Shown here: positions 1 to 28,856 of the stretch, in pieces
Position numbering within the stretch: position 1 is the stretch's first letter
Layout of the letters: every line of letters begins with the position of its first letter
NCBI RefSeq assembly: GCF_047663525.1
Contig: NC_092601.1
Span: 16,577,501-16,641,500, forward strand
Direction of reading: 5' to 3'
Source of the DNA: Anas platyrhynchos
Lineage: Eukaryota > Chordata > Aves > Anseriformes > Anatidae
DNA: 64,000 nucleotides
The notes under the pieces: generated by a model
Seen by the model: the letters and a program-made list of their open reading frames with translations, nothing else
Database searches by the model: none
Told to the model about the DNA's origin: nothing
Made by a program: the position numbers and the translations under genes

Positions 1-120
1 AGTGACCATTAGAATAATGCTTGTTGAGATCACGAACGTGTGCTACTTTAATGCTGGCTGCATATCTGGGATGCTGGCGTTCTGGATAGCGAAGTGTCCA
101 GGAAAGTATCAACAATAAAA

Positions 121-345
121 TGGCCTCAGGTTGTGCCAGGGCAGGTTCAGGTTGAAAATTAGGAGATATTTCTCCTCAGAAGGAGCACTCAGGCGGGTTG
201 CCCAGGGATGTGGTGGCGTCACCGTCCCTGGGGGTGTTTGAGGAGAGGTTGGTGCTTGGGGACATAGCGGGTGACATTGGTAGTAGGGGGTTGGACCAGA
301 CGGCCTTGAAGGTCTTTTCCAATTTTAACAATTCTATGATAATTA
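121..345 (+). repeat. CR1 LINE 3' tail
   Basis: This is a 5'-truncated CR1 non-LTR retrotransposon tail in plus orientation. Diagnostic landmarks appear in the usual order: a 'gccagggcaggttcaggttg' start, a 'ttgcccagggatgtggtgg' block, 'gtcaccgtccctggggg', then 'ggtcttttccaa' and a terminal 'attctatgat'. CR1 is the dominant LINE of birds and other sauropsids. The copy is diverged and carries no coding region. It abuts the ARPC1A CpG island. The left edge is approximate. Confidence 0.85.
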
Positions 346-660
346 ACATTGGGGCTCTCACTCCTCACTGCGCATGCGCCCCCTCCCTTTGTGTCTATGC
401 ATGAGGCGCACCCCCTCCGCCCCCCACTCCCCCCCCCACTCCACCCCGCGCATGCGCAGTTCAGCCCCGCGCCGCTCCCCGCCTTGCCCCCGCCCCCGCA
501 GCGGCGGCGCACGCGCGGCCGGCGGGCGGGGGGGGCGCGCATGCGCAGAGCGCGTTTCCTGGCTCCCTTGTCAGGACCGGGCCGCCCCCCCCAACGCCCC
601 CCCCCCCTTCCTCGGCCTCCGCCGCCCCCGTCCCGGTTTCTTCGTGTTTTTTTTTTCGGT
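346..660 (+). promoter_or_regulatory. ARPC1A: ARPC1A CpG-island promoter with three NRF1-type palindromes
   Basis: This GC- and CpG-rich stretch lies just upstream of the ARPC1A noncoding exon. It contains three copies of the palindrome GCGCATGCGC in NRF1 context (YGCGCAYGCGCR): 369-380, 447-458 and 536-547. NRF1 sites of this kind are typical of TATA-less housekeeping promoters, and I see no TATA box. Start-site positions cannot be read from the sequence. NRF1 use is an inference from motif match and spacing. Confidence 0.75.
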
Positions 661-725
661 TCCCGGAGCGGAGTCGCGTTGACTGCCCAGAGTCCGCGAG
701 TCCCGCTCCGGTTCCGTCGCCTCAG
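655..725 (+). other. ARPC1A: ARPC1A noncoding exon 1 (5' UTR)
   Basis: A CpG-rich segment ends at a strong donor (CTCAG|GTGAGT, GT at 726) and is followed by a long intron to the start-codon exon at 4042. It has no ATG, as expected for the noncoding first exon of ARPC1A. It contains GACTGCCCAGAGTCC at 681-695, which recurs exactly in the ARPC1B first exon. The 5' edge is a guess; the 3' edge is well supported by the donor. Confidence 0.7.
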
Positions 726-3361
726 GTGAGTCCCGGTGTCTGGGGAGCGGCTGTCGGCCCCCCCCCGGCCCGGTGCTGAGGAGGGGGGGGGGGGGATGGA
801 TGGCGGCGGGGAGGCGCCTCAGGGCCTGGGGGGAGGCCGGGCCCGGCCCTGCCGCTGAGGGAAAGAGAGGAGAGGGGAGGGGAGGGCTGGGGGGAGGCCT
901 CCTGAGGGGCTGGGGGCTGTGGGGGGGGGAACGGGGCAGCTCCTCACGGGGGGGGCTCGGCCGGGCGGGTCCTGCCTCAGCCTCAAGCCCCCGGCCCTCT
1001 TGCCTCGGCCTCATTCCCCCCACGACCCTTTTGCCACCGTCCTTCCCCCCCCCCATGACCTTCCTGCTTCAGCCTCCTTGCCCCCCGCCCCTCCCCAGAC
1101 CCTCCTGCCCCGGTTTCCATCCCTGCCCCTCTCCTCCTGCTTCAGCCCCCTGACCCATTTCACCCTCGGTTCCTGTGGGAACAGAACAGGGCAGGGCCGC
1201 AGCTAGCCGCCCCCCCTCCCAAAGCAGCTTTGTAACGCTCAGGGTGCTGTGGGGCTGGCCCGCGAGGGGTCACCCCCGTGGGAAGGCTACGCTGGGTGAT
1301 TGGGGAGGGAGTGACAGCAGCAGGAGGCAGCCCTTTATTGAGGGGTGCTTCTCTTCCCCCTGTTTGAAAGTGGCTTCGGTGCTCTGAAAAGAGGTGAGGT
1401 CTAAAAAGAGCCCCTTCCCTCTCTTCCTCTCTCGCCCTCGCTCTCTGTCACACACACGTACGCTGTCTCTAATTCTGAATCAGCATCCTTGCCCGCCGCT
1501 TGTCCAGGGATGGCCTCGTGCCACAGATTTTGCACCCCGCTGAGAGCTGACAGCAGCTGAGTCCTGTGCTTCCCGACCTCCAGCTTCTCGGCCTGCATGC
1601 TCAAAACGCTTGTGCTGTGTGAAGGTGCAAGGCTTCTGCTCTCTCCCCTTTTAAAAAAGCAATTGACATTCAAGGACAGTTAGCTTTGCATTTGGAAAAG
1701 GGAAAAAAAGATCAGGGTGGCTGCATTAAATACCTAGCTAACAAAGTTGTCATAACTGTATCTTTCCTAAATGAGATGCTGAGGTTGGTTGATAGGGAAA
1801 TACTGGGGGGTTACCACAGATGAAATGTCAAGAATCATAGAGCCAATTGCGCTTTCTAGCGAAATGTGAGTTCACGTTTCTAGTGAAATGCAATTTGTAA
1901 GGTTTTGTAAACATTTATCTTCCCAAAGAAAATCCTGTTGTAACTGTCAGACCAGGTGAATGAAAAAAATGTGCTTTTTTTGATTACCATCACTGCTTTT
2001 TTCTATGAACCTGTTACCAAACCAGAAGACAGCTTGCCACAGGTTCTGGTGCTTGAGACAAGAAGGGGTCATGTCTTTTGGCTAGATGGAAGCTTTGGGA
2101 TCAGCCTGTAGGTTAGGGACTAAAAATTTCTGAGCTAGAAGTTATTGGGGGGGGACAGTGGTGTTCATGCATAGGGCCAGCCTGTGAAATAAATACCAGG
2201 GTTGTATTAGAAAGTGTTTTGAAATAGCTGCATTCCTTGGGGAGGGGAGATGGGATATTTTTACATTTTATTTCAGAAAGAGTAGAAAAGGCTGAGCATT
2301 CCTTGTTGGTCGCCCAGCTCTTCAACTTTTCCTGTATATGGAAATGTACTGCTACCGAATGCTGGCATGTGCTAAAGCGAGATCGTGGAAAACGCAATTT
2401 GCAGTCGTGTTTTGCTTATATTAACACACGGAATCCCAAATCATGGCTGCCCAAGGTCAGAGGTAACTCGGATTATGTCAGTGTTCTCACACTAATTAAA
2501 AAATAATAATAATTTTGCTTAGGACTGCGTGTAGTTACTAGTTGTGTTTGATCTGTAGAACGTGATGATTAGAAGAAAAATGAAAACCATGCCAGTTAAA
2601 ATCATGAACTGGACTTCAAGCTCACATAGCTAAAAGCTATATTTAGAATACATTTAGTGTGTAACTGTAAGTCAGATTTCTTTAGAATAACAGTGCTTGA
2701 TTTCTTTAAAAAAGAAAAAAACCTTTCCAGTTGCGTGCATTGGTGAGGTATTGTATCATCTGACCCCAAGACTCAGCACTTTCAGCTTCTTTATTAAACT
2801 AGCGGAGAGATAGTAACTGCTCGGCTCCTTACGGGCTTACTCATCTCTCATTCACTCCTGAGTTTCTGTTGGACTGCCACTCATTTCCTGTTTGCTTCCA
2901 AATTCCTACCTTGTCCTGAAGTCTCCACCCTCTGCTAACATGGCCATACTTGGCTATGTTGTAATTTCAGGCTGTAATGGGTGTGGATGTCTTGGAGTGA
3001 CATCACAGAGATTTTTCTTTTTAGATGCATATGTAGGGGGAAGAAGACTTTGTACCATCAGCCAAGGAGAAATTGCCCTGAAAATGAGTGGAATACAGGG
3101 AAGGAGGAATTGATAAATCCGAGTTGTGTTGTATGCGTTGAGCTATGCGCGTTTTAATTATTACAGGTGACCTTGAGTCCTTACAGAGTTATCTTCCATC
3201 CCTGCATGCTGCCCTTGATTAACGCAGGACATAGAACACGATACGGTATTTTAAACAGCTTTGTAGTCGCTTGGCAGTGCACCTCCGATTGCAGATGTTC
3301 AGCACTGTCTCTTTTACAGCCATAAGTTAAAGAAAAAAATAGGTATTTAGATTAAAAAAAA

Positions 3362-3380
3362 AAATATATATATATATATT
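3362..3380. repeat. (TA)n microsatellite, ARPC1A intron 1
   Basis: A short TA run follows an A-rich stretch in the long first intron of ARPC1A. The rest of that intron (726-4041) shows no exon, RNA gene or transposon that I can recognise. Confidence 0.8.
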
Positions 3381-4059
3381 TACAGATGAGAAGAACTCAG
3401 CTTGTTCTTCCACTGCTTAAATCTCGTGGGGGCAAAATCCTAACTATAAAACAGTGAAGTGCTAGGATTAATTTGAAGAAATTACTAATTAATTTATTAC
3501 TGATCTTAGTCATTTTTCCCTAGGATACATGTAAAATCAAATAACATATCAGCAGATTATAGTTACACATCAGTGTTCTGGACACATCAGTTTAACTTCC
3601 CTATTTTCCTATCAAAAATAGAGATCACCGTAGTGCTGGGAGCCTTGATACGTATCAGGATTTTGATTCAATTCACTGAGATAAGTCACTAGATCTATTT
3701 ATTTATAATACTGTAGTTCCACAATTTTAGTTTTGTTCATAAGAACCTCTTCTCTCGTCTCTAAGGATATCCCAAGAAGCAAGGGCATCTTAGAGCAGTT
3801 GCAAATTAATTATAGTGAGCAAAACAGTTAAAATTTATTGGCCTGTTAAAGGTATCAAAGTGTGGCAAAAGGAGCTCTTTAGAGGTCTTAGCATATTTAC
3901 TGGGCAAGTGTCATTAAATTATTATACTGGGCTGGAGCAACCTTGTGATGAAGAGTGATTTTTGTTCTGATAACTATTAAATTTTGAAGAGTTTTGTTTT
4001 CACTTTTACACCTTTCAGCTTTTTCACTTTTTGCAACATAGGAACACCTTTAACTCGGA

Positions 4060-16059
<12,000 letters not shown>

Positions 16060-16384
16060 AGATGGATTTCCGTGATCTAGCAGGACAAACTGCTTGACAG
16101 AATGCAGCTCCCACATCTGCACAAACCCGAAAAGGGAGGAGAAAGGTGGAATATTTGGAAACACTGAGAAAATACAGCTTGGCAGATTTTCTTTTGAATC
16201 TAAATTTGGTGAATTGTGTTGGTTTCAAAATCAGCTGTGATTGTTCTTTTTTATTTTTTTCAGTTGGTTGTTTCATTCCATTCTTTACCAAAGCTGCTCC
16301 TTAAGTAGTTTATTGCAGGACGTTATGAATCACTAACTTAAAAGGGGAATTTTATGTAAATTGTCTGCTAGAAATAATAATAAT

Positions 16385-16390
16385 AATAAA
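16385..16390 (+). terminator. ARPC1A: ARPC1A poly(A) signal
   Basis: AATAAA at the end of a run of AAT triplets lies 326 nt after the ARPC1A stop, followed by A-rich DNA. This gives a 3' UTR near 350 nt. No other canonical hexamer lies closer to the stop. Confidence 0.6.
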
Positions 16391-16409
16391 AAAAAGAAAA
16401 ACAGATCCT

Positions 16410-19400
16410 TTGTGTTTCGGTGCTCATTAAGTTATTTTAAAAAGGATGTTACAGGAATGAACTCAGATAAAGAGTGTAGAAACCCCCTGAACTGGTGGTT
16501 TATCGCCTTAAAACAGGAAGAGTTCATCTTAACTGAAAGTTTCAGGTTAACAGATGAAGATCTAAAGTACTGAAGATCTGGATGTGAAGGTTCAGCGAGG
16601 CTTCTTTCAGGGGAATCGTTCCCTTGAGGTGATGATCTTTGAGGATGAGCAGTTTTGTCCTACTGACTCTTAGTTCTGTCTGCCTGGCATTTTCTCCGGT
16701 CATAATAATAGCAAATTAACCTGAATGTCTTTTTCATTGTCTGCTTAGTGGGTCGTGGTTTTACAAAGGCAAGTGACCAGAACTGTGTGTAGGTACCTCT
16801 GGGAGTTGTACAAAGACTGCTCACAGCGTGGTGCCAAGGATACGGTGTGGAAGGCTGCGTGTGGAAAGTGAGGTGAAAATCTGCTGAGTCGGATCTTTAG
16901 GGAAGACAAATTAAAAAGCAAATCACTTTGTAAGCCCATGAAGCTGCACAGACCTGCACGTCGTGTTAGAGCTGAGTGCTCAGCCCATAAAGCTCCGTGT
17001 TTATAATGACCGGTGGAGAAATGAAGCACATTTAACAGAGGTAACAGCACACACTGGCTTCTGCACAGATCCTTTGTCTCCAGGTGACAGTCTTTTGAAG
17101 CTCAGTTCGGTTTGGTAGCTCGCTGAGGCACATAACTTATTTTATTCACACAGTCCAGTTAAGATTAACTGTACTGCTGCCTTGAGGCTCGCTTCAGGCC
17201 GTGCTTGGGAGGGGATTACCTGGCTCAGAGCATTGCTTTATAAGGCCTAAGACTTGTCACTTCTGTTGAAAATGCAGAAGTGTGTTTAAAAAAAAAAACA
17301 CAACCCAATGACTAAATTTTACCACTTCCTCTGGAACCGGAGTGTTTCTTCATACACTGCTCATTTCTTAGCTCTGAGTGATTGAAAAGGAAGGGTGGCA
17401 GGCAGGCTCACAAAGCTGACAACTGCTCGTGTTCTGAGTGAACCATGTCCCTCACAGAGCTGCATCCTTTTCAGGTGTAGCTTTTGTTGCATGCAGGGCA
17501 CGGATTATTTTCCTTTCGGTTTTCTTTTGTCTCCCACCTTCTTCCCCTGGCAATCAAATGTGGCTTTGCAATTTCCTCTCCTTTCTAAATGTAAAATAAC
17601 GGCTGTTTTAACTGCTTACTCAGCTTGCAGTCTCGTGGTCTGCTGTGTACGATGATTTGGGGGACGTTGGGTTTATCAGCCGGGACATAGCACTAATGGA
17701 GTTAAATGTCTTCTGGATCAGTGACGCTGCCAGCCTTGGAGGATGGACAGAGGGCATGGTCTTGGATTTGTTCATCTCTGCAGACAGTGGTAGACACTTA
17801 AATCTCACAGGAAGTAGTGATTTTGTTTCTGAAGTCATTTTTGAATGTGTGCTGTTTAATTTCCAAGAAATCTAGTAAAAACTGTGTTCTCAAGGATGTG
17901 GCTCAAATAATAGAAAAGAGAAAAAAAATCATCTAAAGAGATGGTGAAGAAAATGGATCTCTAATTTTTGCCGTGTTCTTTTTCTGCATGAACGAGCCGG
18001 AGGAGGTAAAAGGAGCCACCAAACTGACATTTGATGAAACTGCCCTAGGTTACTGTCTGAGAGAAACGGCTCCGCTAGAAATCTGCGATTAAAACCAGAG
18101 CGGAGATCTTTATGTTAGCAAAGGACAGAGCGAGGGGAGTAAAAACAACCATCACTTGAGGCGTTATTTCACCTTAAAACCGTCCCGTGGGTGGGGAGGG
18201 AAGAGCTCTGCACCTTGTGTGCTGGCTGAGGGCTGGAGGTGATGCCTGGCAGCGTGTCCTGCTGCCACCCCACGTGAAGGCAGCTGCTTTGTTTGGCCTC
18301 TGCCGTTTTCTCACTTTCCTCCCTCATCTCTAACCCCCTCGGGGTGTCCTCGTGTCCAGCATGGTGAAGATTCACCCCTGCATTTTAGCTAGCTGCAGCA
18401 CCAGGCTCGCTAGCACGTGCTTGCTGTATGTGCTGGGGTTAACGGTGCCCTTGAAAGCAACTTCACAAGAAAGCTGGTGGTTTTGCAGTCTTAATTACAG
18501 GCTGGCTGCTGGCTGCATATGCTCGCTGCTCCGCGCCAGCTAGCAGACTGTTAGGGGCAGGGATCGGGGCTGCGCGCGAGCAGGGATGCCAGAGACTGTT
18601 CCCAGGAGCCTGTCTGAAAACTCCGCGTCTCCGAACAAAAAGATGGGGAATTACTGCCGCTTTTCATCCCTTTTTCCCCCCTCGAAAATCATTCCCAGCA
18701 AAAAAAAAACGTTCTGGCATCTCCCCTGTCTGCCCAGGGGGTGTTCCTGCAGAGGCCCCAGGCTTTCCACGACAAGCGGGCGCAGGAGGATCCTTCTGCT
18801 CGAGGAGGCGGTGGTGAAAGCAGTTACGTGGTTTAGTCAGACCTCGAGTGGGAGCTGGGGAGAGATCCAGCAGGGCTGCTCCTTCCTCCCCGGGCTCGGC
18901 AGCACTTGCTGAATCCCCCGTGGGCGGCCAAACCCCGGGGAAGCCCAAGCAGAGCTCGGAGCCCGTGGGTCTCCGGTGCAGGCTGCTCGCTGCGCTCATC
19001 AGCGCGGCTCAGGGAAGAGCCACAGCAGGAGCAGCCTCGAGAAGCAGCGAGGAAATGCCAGGGGAGATGAGGACGTGCTCTGCAGGCGGTGCTGGGGTGA
19101 GGGTGATGCTCCTCTCTGCTGGGCAGTGAGGTCCCCTCCTGTCCCCTCCTGTCCTGCTCAGAGAGCTGCTGCTCTTGGCGCAAGGCTTTGCAGGGCTGAG
19201 CAGTGGGATGCTGGAAAAGCCTGAACTCCCCTGGTCGAGGATAGATTCAGAGCAGTTTGTAGCCATGCAAGGACTGGAGGAAATTTGCAGGCAGAAGGAA
19301 AAACTTCAGAAAGGGGGCTAATGGGCTTTAGGACCAGGGGACAGATGAGTTACCTGCTCAGTGCCACCCTGCAGAGCTTTTACTTATGGCTAACCTGTAA

Positions 19401-20080
19401 TGTGGGGATTAATTCTGTGGTTTAACAACTACGAGGTTATCACATCCACCTCCTGCAGCTGGGAAATGCCACCGGGACCCTGTCCTCCCCCTGTGAGACC
19501 CTGATGTGCTGCTGTCCCGGTTCTGCAATGCGATCATCCCCTCCCCGGTTACTTTTGGGGTGAGAGGGGAGCGCGTCCCCGTGCGTGCCTTCACCCAGCT
19601 CGCAGCAGGGCAGCAAGGAGCTGAAGCCTCGCTTCTTTCCCAGCTCTTTAATTAGGAGTCTCCCGGAGAACAGGATTGAAATCAGCTGGCCCTGAAACAG
19701 GAGAAAAAATAAAGGGGTGCAGGGGGGGCGTAGGCGCACGGTGCCACCGCCTCGGTCCCGCTGCGCCCAGCGGGATGCAGGAACCGGCACCCAGCACGGC
19801 GAGGTCCTGCCGAGCCCCAAACCTCCCCGTGCGCCACTGCCACGCGCTTCTCCCCACGGGTGGGCTCTGGCACGAGGTGGGATCTCCGGGATCTGCATCT
19901 CCAGGAGCATCCCGGGGCGGCAGCGTGGCCGCCAGCCACGTCCACGTGCGGCGGAGAGGCCTCGGTGCTGGCAGGGGCAGGGCGGCCGCCGAGCAGCTCC
20001 GCGCTCCCCCAACGCCCACGTTGAGGAAGTGGTTGCGTTTCTCGGAGAGGAAAAGGGAAGTCGGGCTGCCTCGGCGGGGC
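16410..20080. other. ARPC1A-ARPC1B intergenic spacer with composition switch
   Basis: I see no convincing gene. The left half (to about 18 kb) resembles the AT-rich ARPC1A introns. From roughly 18.5 kb onward the sequence becomes GC-rich and CpG-containing and merges into the ARPC1B promoter. Long open frames over 19.4-21.4 kb on both strands reflect GC-rich composition rather than coding: they lack conserved motifs and run through the ARPC1B first exon. Confidence 0.6.
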
Positions 20081-20133
20081 AGCCAGCAACTCCCCCTCGC
20101 TCGCTCGCTCGCTCCCTGCCTGCTGCCTGGTTC
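19690..20133 (+). promoter_or_regulatory. ARPC1B: ARPC1B CpG-island promoter region
   Basis: This GC- and CpG-rich DNA directly precedes the ARPC1B noncoding exon and contains a short TCGC repeat at about 20099-20115. No TATA box is evident and, unlike ARPC1A, there is no cluster of NRF1 palindromes. The assignment rests on composition and position. Confidence 0.5.
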
Positions 20134-20165
20134 GTGTCGACTGCCCAGAGTCCACGAACTCCGAG
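20134..20165 (+). other. ARPC1B: ARPC1B noncoding exon 1 (3' part)
   Basis: This segment ends in a good donor (CCGAG|GTAAGG, GT at 20166-20167). Its 20134-20157 stretch matches the ARPC1A first exon (676-699) at 21 of 24 positions, with GACTGCCCAGAGTCC identical (20139-20153). That match, plus the donor, is why I place the first exon here. The exon probably begins a little upstream; the 5' edge is unknown. The next exon, at 22636, carries the start codon. Confidence 0.7.
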
Positions 20166-22171
20166 GTAAGGAGCGGGGAGGTTGTCGGGAGAGCCGGGTG
20201 CGTGCGGCTGCGCCTTGGGGGCACCTCGCGCCCCGGCTGCTGAATTTGGGGAGGGGGCGAAGCCCTGATGGGATGGAGCCAATTTGGGGCTGGGGTGGGT
20301 TGAGGCAGCGCCTCGCCGCTGGGTTTTGTCCCCGTGGTGGTGGTTGGGGGGGTTGTTGCCAGCTTTGGTGGCGAGTTTTGGGGGTTGTTGTCTTGTCTGA
20401 GGCTGGGGAGGTTTGGGGTGCTGGGGAGGGTGCCCCCGGAGGGGCTGGGGGCAGCAGAGCAGGAGCTGGGGGCGATGTGTCCTCGCCTCCCCAACCACCA
20501 GCAGCCTCCAGCTTTGCCCAGGATGAGGAAGAGGAGGGTCGGAGCTGCCCCTCACTGCCCCCTGCATGCCTGGGGGGCATCGATGTCCCCCCAAGGCCGG
20601 GCTGGCTCTTGGGGTACCCACACCGACAGCGAGGCGCGGGGACGGGTGTCCCCCCCGGGATGGCTGTGCCAGGATGGGTGACACCCCGCAGGCACCACGG
20701 GGAGGAGAAGGGTGCTCAGGGGGGCCGTGCTTCGGCCTCGGGGCTTGGCAGAGGATGGGGGGTGCTGGGGGGGGCCGGTGGCTGCACGCCAGGCTCGGTG
20801 GCTCGGGCAGAAGTGAAAACGGAGCAGCTCCAGCGCGCGGCTTCCTCCTGCTCAGCCCCTGCCAAGGTTTGGTTATCTCCTCCAAGGATGTTTCCCAACT
20901 TCTCGGCGCCTCGGGGCTGAGTGGGGAAGATAACCCAGCTGCGGCAGCCCCGGTCCTGCCTTCTGTTCTCCCCAAAAAGCCCCTTCCCTCCCTCCAGAGC
21001 CTCTGTGTCTGAGCAGGGGGAGCAGGGGACGAGGGCAGCCCCGAATTTTGGGGCATCTCCCTGCACAGCTCTGCCTGGGACGTGAGCAGGGGAGCAGCGA
21101 GGCTGCCAGCCCGGCCGCTGCGGGAAGGAGATGTAAGCTGCTGACGGGTGCAGCCGCGGCCGAAAGCCGAGTTTCTTTCTTGAGAGCTTCCGCTCCCTGC
21201 TCCGACGGCTCGGCAGCGGAGCCCTGCCCGGCAGAGCTGGGGCTGAGCGTGAAAAATGAGCCCAGCGAGGAGGAGGGAGGGAGAAGCAGGCAGCTTCCCA
21301 GGCCTCGGAGCATCCAAACCCACCAAAAAAAAAGAGAAAAAAAAAAAAAAAAAAGGCATTGCTGTTTCCTTACAGCACATTTCAGCAGGAAATCGATGCC
21401 TCGCGCCCCTGCCTCCCGCCCCGGAGCGCTGTCAGCCCCATGCAGCACATTTTTCTGCTCCAGATCTTTTGCAATCCAGCAGCACGGCCCCCGTCCATCG
21501 CTTTTATTCGGTGTTCGTGGTGCGGCTCCGTCCCCCTGGGGGCTGCCAGGTCTCCTCCGGGCTCAGGGCGAGGATTTTGGGGTGAAGCTGCACTGGGGTG
21601 CGCTGGGGGGCACCAAGCGAGGCTCACGCCCGGGTGCTGGTGGCGGTGCTCAGCTGGGCAAAAAAACCCTCTGAGGCTCACAGGCATCGAGGGGGGAGCT
21701 CCAGGGGGGGGCCTGCACCCACCCATGGGTGCCTGAAACCCCACAGCACCCATGGGGCTGGGTCAGGGGGATGCCCACGTCCATCCCCAGTGGGGTCGGG
21801 TGTTTTGGGGGGGGTGTAGGGGCAGGGTGCGCACCCCGCATCACCACCGGGATTTCTCAGGTGGTGGAGCTCCAGATTTTCTTTCCGCCCAAGGGACGGA
21901 GCTAGGAGGGATTTCTTTCCTTCCCCTGCCAGATTTTCAGCTGCCGGAATAAAACCAGCAATGCTCTGGGAGCATTCCCAAAACACCAAAACCCCCATGA
22001 CCAACCCTCCCCCCTTAACATTTTGCCTGGGTGCCCCCCAAATTCGCTGCGTTACCCCAGCCCCGTGGCCAAGGGGCTGCCCCCAGCACCATTCTGGGAG
22101 GCACGGGGAGCTCAGCACCGTGCCACCGCCCCATCCCACAGCTCCTGGCAGCGGCCAGGGGAAGGGATTAG

Positions 22172-26901
<4,730 letters not shown>

Positions 26902-27139
26902 AGGAGGCAGCCAGGAAGGTGTCCGGCCGCCAGCCCACCCCTGCTCCGCTGCTCTGCCTGCTTTGTCCCCGCGCCACGCGAGCCCCCCACGAGCCGCCCG
27001 CGCTCCCCCCGGCTGCCAGCCAGCCCCGCGGCTGCTCTAACACGAAGATAAAGGTGGTTTCGGTTGTTATTTTTTACTATTTTTGTTACCATCCTAACTG
27101 ATGCTGGTCATACATCGCTTAAAGAAGTAAAAAAAAAAA

Positions 27140-27145
27140 AATAAA
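27140..27145 (+). terminator. ARPC1B: ARPC1B poly(A) signal
   Basis: AATAAA after an A-run lies 239 nt downstream of the ARPC1B stop and is followed by a T-rich stretch (27152-27161). It is the first canonical hexamer after the stop. Confidence 0.75.
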
Positions 27146-27164
27146 GCAGAGATTTTTTTTTTCC

Positions 27165-28040
27165 TGTGTATATCCAACAATGGTTTTGCTCCTTTTTTTC
27201 ATTTTTTTAAGCTGAACCAACCTGGCCCTTTTCAGCTCGGTGTCACCGGCTGGCTGGCACCTTTGGTTGCAGTGTGCCCAGCTGCTAAATCCAGCTCTCA
27301 CTCAGGATACCAGCAGTCCTTGATCATAGAAGGAAAACAAAGCCCCTCTGCTGTTCCTGAGCACCAAGGAGATGGGATCCTTTCAGAAGCTGTAAGAAAA
27401 GTGGATAAATACTTGTGCATTTCAAAACAGGGTTTGATTGCAGGTGGTAAACGAAGGGCAAGGGCACAGGGCATCAAGTAGAGATTAAGTGCTTGGAAAA
27501 GGTGGCCAGGCAAGAGTTCCTCTCAAATCATGCTTTGGGTTCATGCCTTTTCCTGCCTTTATCCCCGTGCAGAGCTGACCCAGCCTCCCTGTACCAAAAA
27601 AGTAAATTCCCCCTGTGGTTTGAGCTCAGTGAGGTTCCCTATGGCACATCTCTGTCACATCCTCCCAGCAGAGTCCTTGCAGATGGGCACGGATGGTGGG
27701 GTCACACAGAATAAATGGTGGCATTTGTCATCCTGCATCCTCAGCTGTCCCTCCTGCCACACCGACTGGGCCAGGCGGCAGCCCGAAGGTAAAATCGTTT
27801 GCTCCACTGCCGCAATGAGATTGTGCAAGAGGAGATGGAGAGGAAAAGCTTTTTGCCTTCAGGCTGCACCTGCTGATAGAGCTCCCGAACCCTGAGCCAA
27901 ATTCACCACCACCGAGAGCAGAGAAACGGCAAAGCAGCAGCCACAGAAGTCACCAGACCGCCAGGCTGTTACCGCATCGTGCATCGCAGCCGCCTGAACA
28001 CGCGGCTTCGTTTACATACACACACACACACGAGACAAGG
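27165..28040. other. ARPC1B-PDAP1 convergent spacer
   Basis: This spacer separates two convergent genes and I see no gene in it. A short CA microsatellite (about 28015-28031) lies at its right edge, beside the likely PDAP1 3' end. Small open frames here lack conserved features. Confidence 0.55.
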
Positions 28041-28062
28041 AGAGAGCAGTTATAATTTACAT

Positions 28063-28856
28063 TTTAATCAGCCAAATATACACGTTTTGTCGTTTCTTTT
28101 TCCTTTTTCACCTTTATCGAGCTTTTTTTTTTTTCCCCATCTGGGTCTGATACAATTAATGATGTTTTTTATTTTTCCTTTAAACAAAGGATGATGTGGT
28201 TAAAAACTGGCACTATCCCTAATCAGGAGAAGAAACAAAATAATGAAGAGGAGGGAAAAGGGGGGAGACCGGCTGCAAGAGAGGAGGGATGAAAACGGGA
28301 AGGAACAGCACTCCAGATGTCCATGAAGTCAGGCTCTCGGTTATACTGCAACACCCTGCAGCGAAATTTTATGGGCCGTTTGCCCGAAAGGATTCCCCAG
28401 ATACGTTATCCTTTGGGTTTTCATGAGCAAGTCAAAGTTCCCCACCCCATATGCCCCACCCCGCAATGACCCCACAATCTATTTTCTTGCAATCTAATAT
28501 TTAAAGCATCTCCCCTCCCGCACAGCTCCCTCCCGCCCCTTCCCCCTCCCCCCCCAACCCCACCCCAATCTATGAGTTCTTAATCCTAAAAACAGCAAAA
28601 ACATTCAGGTTTTCAAACTGTTACAGAGAATTGCTGTTCAGCACAGTTCTGCACCGAAGATAGCAGCTGCCCCTAACCCCAAATGGAAATCTGTGCCAGG
28701 ATGAAGACAAACACATCGTCAGTGTCTCTTGGAGGTGGAGGTGGCTTCGGTGCCGCAGTGTACCCTGCGTGGCACCTGTGGTGTGCAACACGACAGAGTT
28801 CCTGGCAGGCACCAGGCACGGCTTCCTGGCGATTCCTCCTCTTGCACGTCCCGCGC
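28063..28856 (-). other. PDAP1: PDAP1 3' UTR with candidate poly(A) signals
   Basis: The region downstream of the PDAP1 stop on the minus strand holds AATAAA (minus; 28168-28173) and ATTAAA (minus; 28063-28068). Using either gives a 3' UTR of about 0.7-0.8 kb. Which is used, and whether a longer form reaches further, cannot be told from sequence. Confidence 0.55.

Noticed and set aside
19440-21380. A 646-codon minus-strand frame, and a 414-codon plus-strand frame over the same DNA
   Set aside because: Both cross the ARPC1B promoter and first exon in GC-rich, stop-poor DNA. They are rich in P, A, R and G with no family features.
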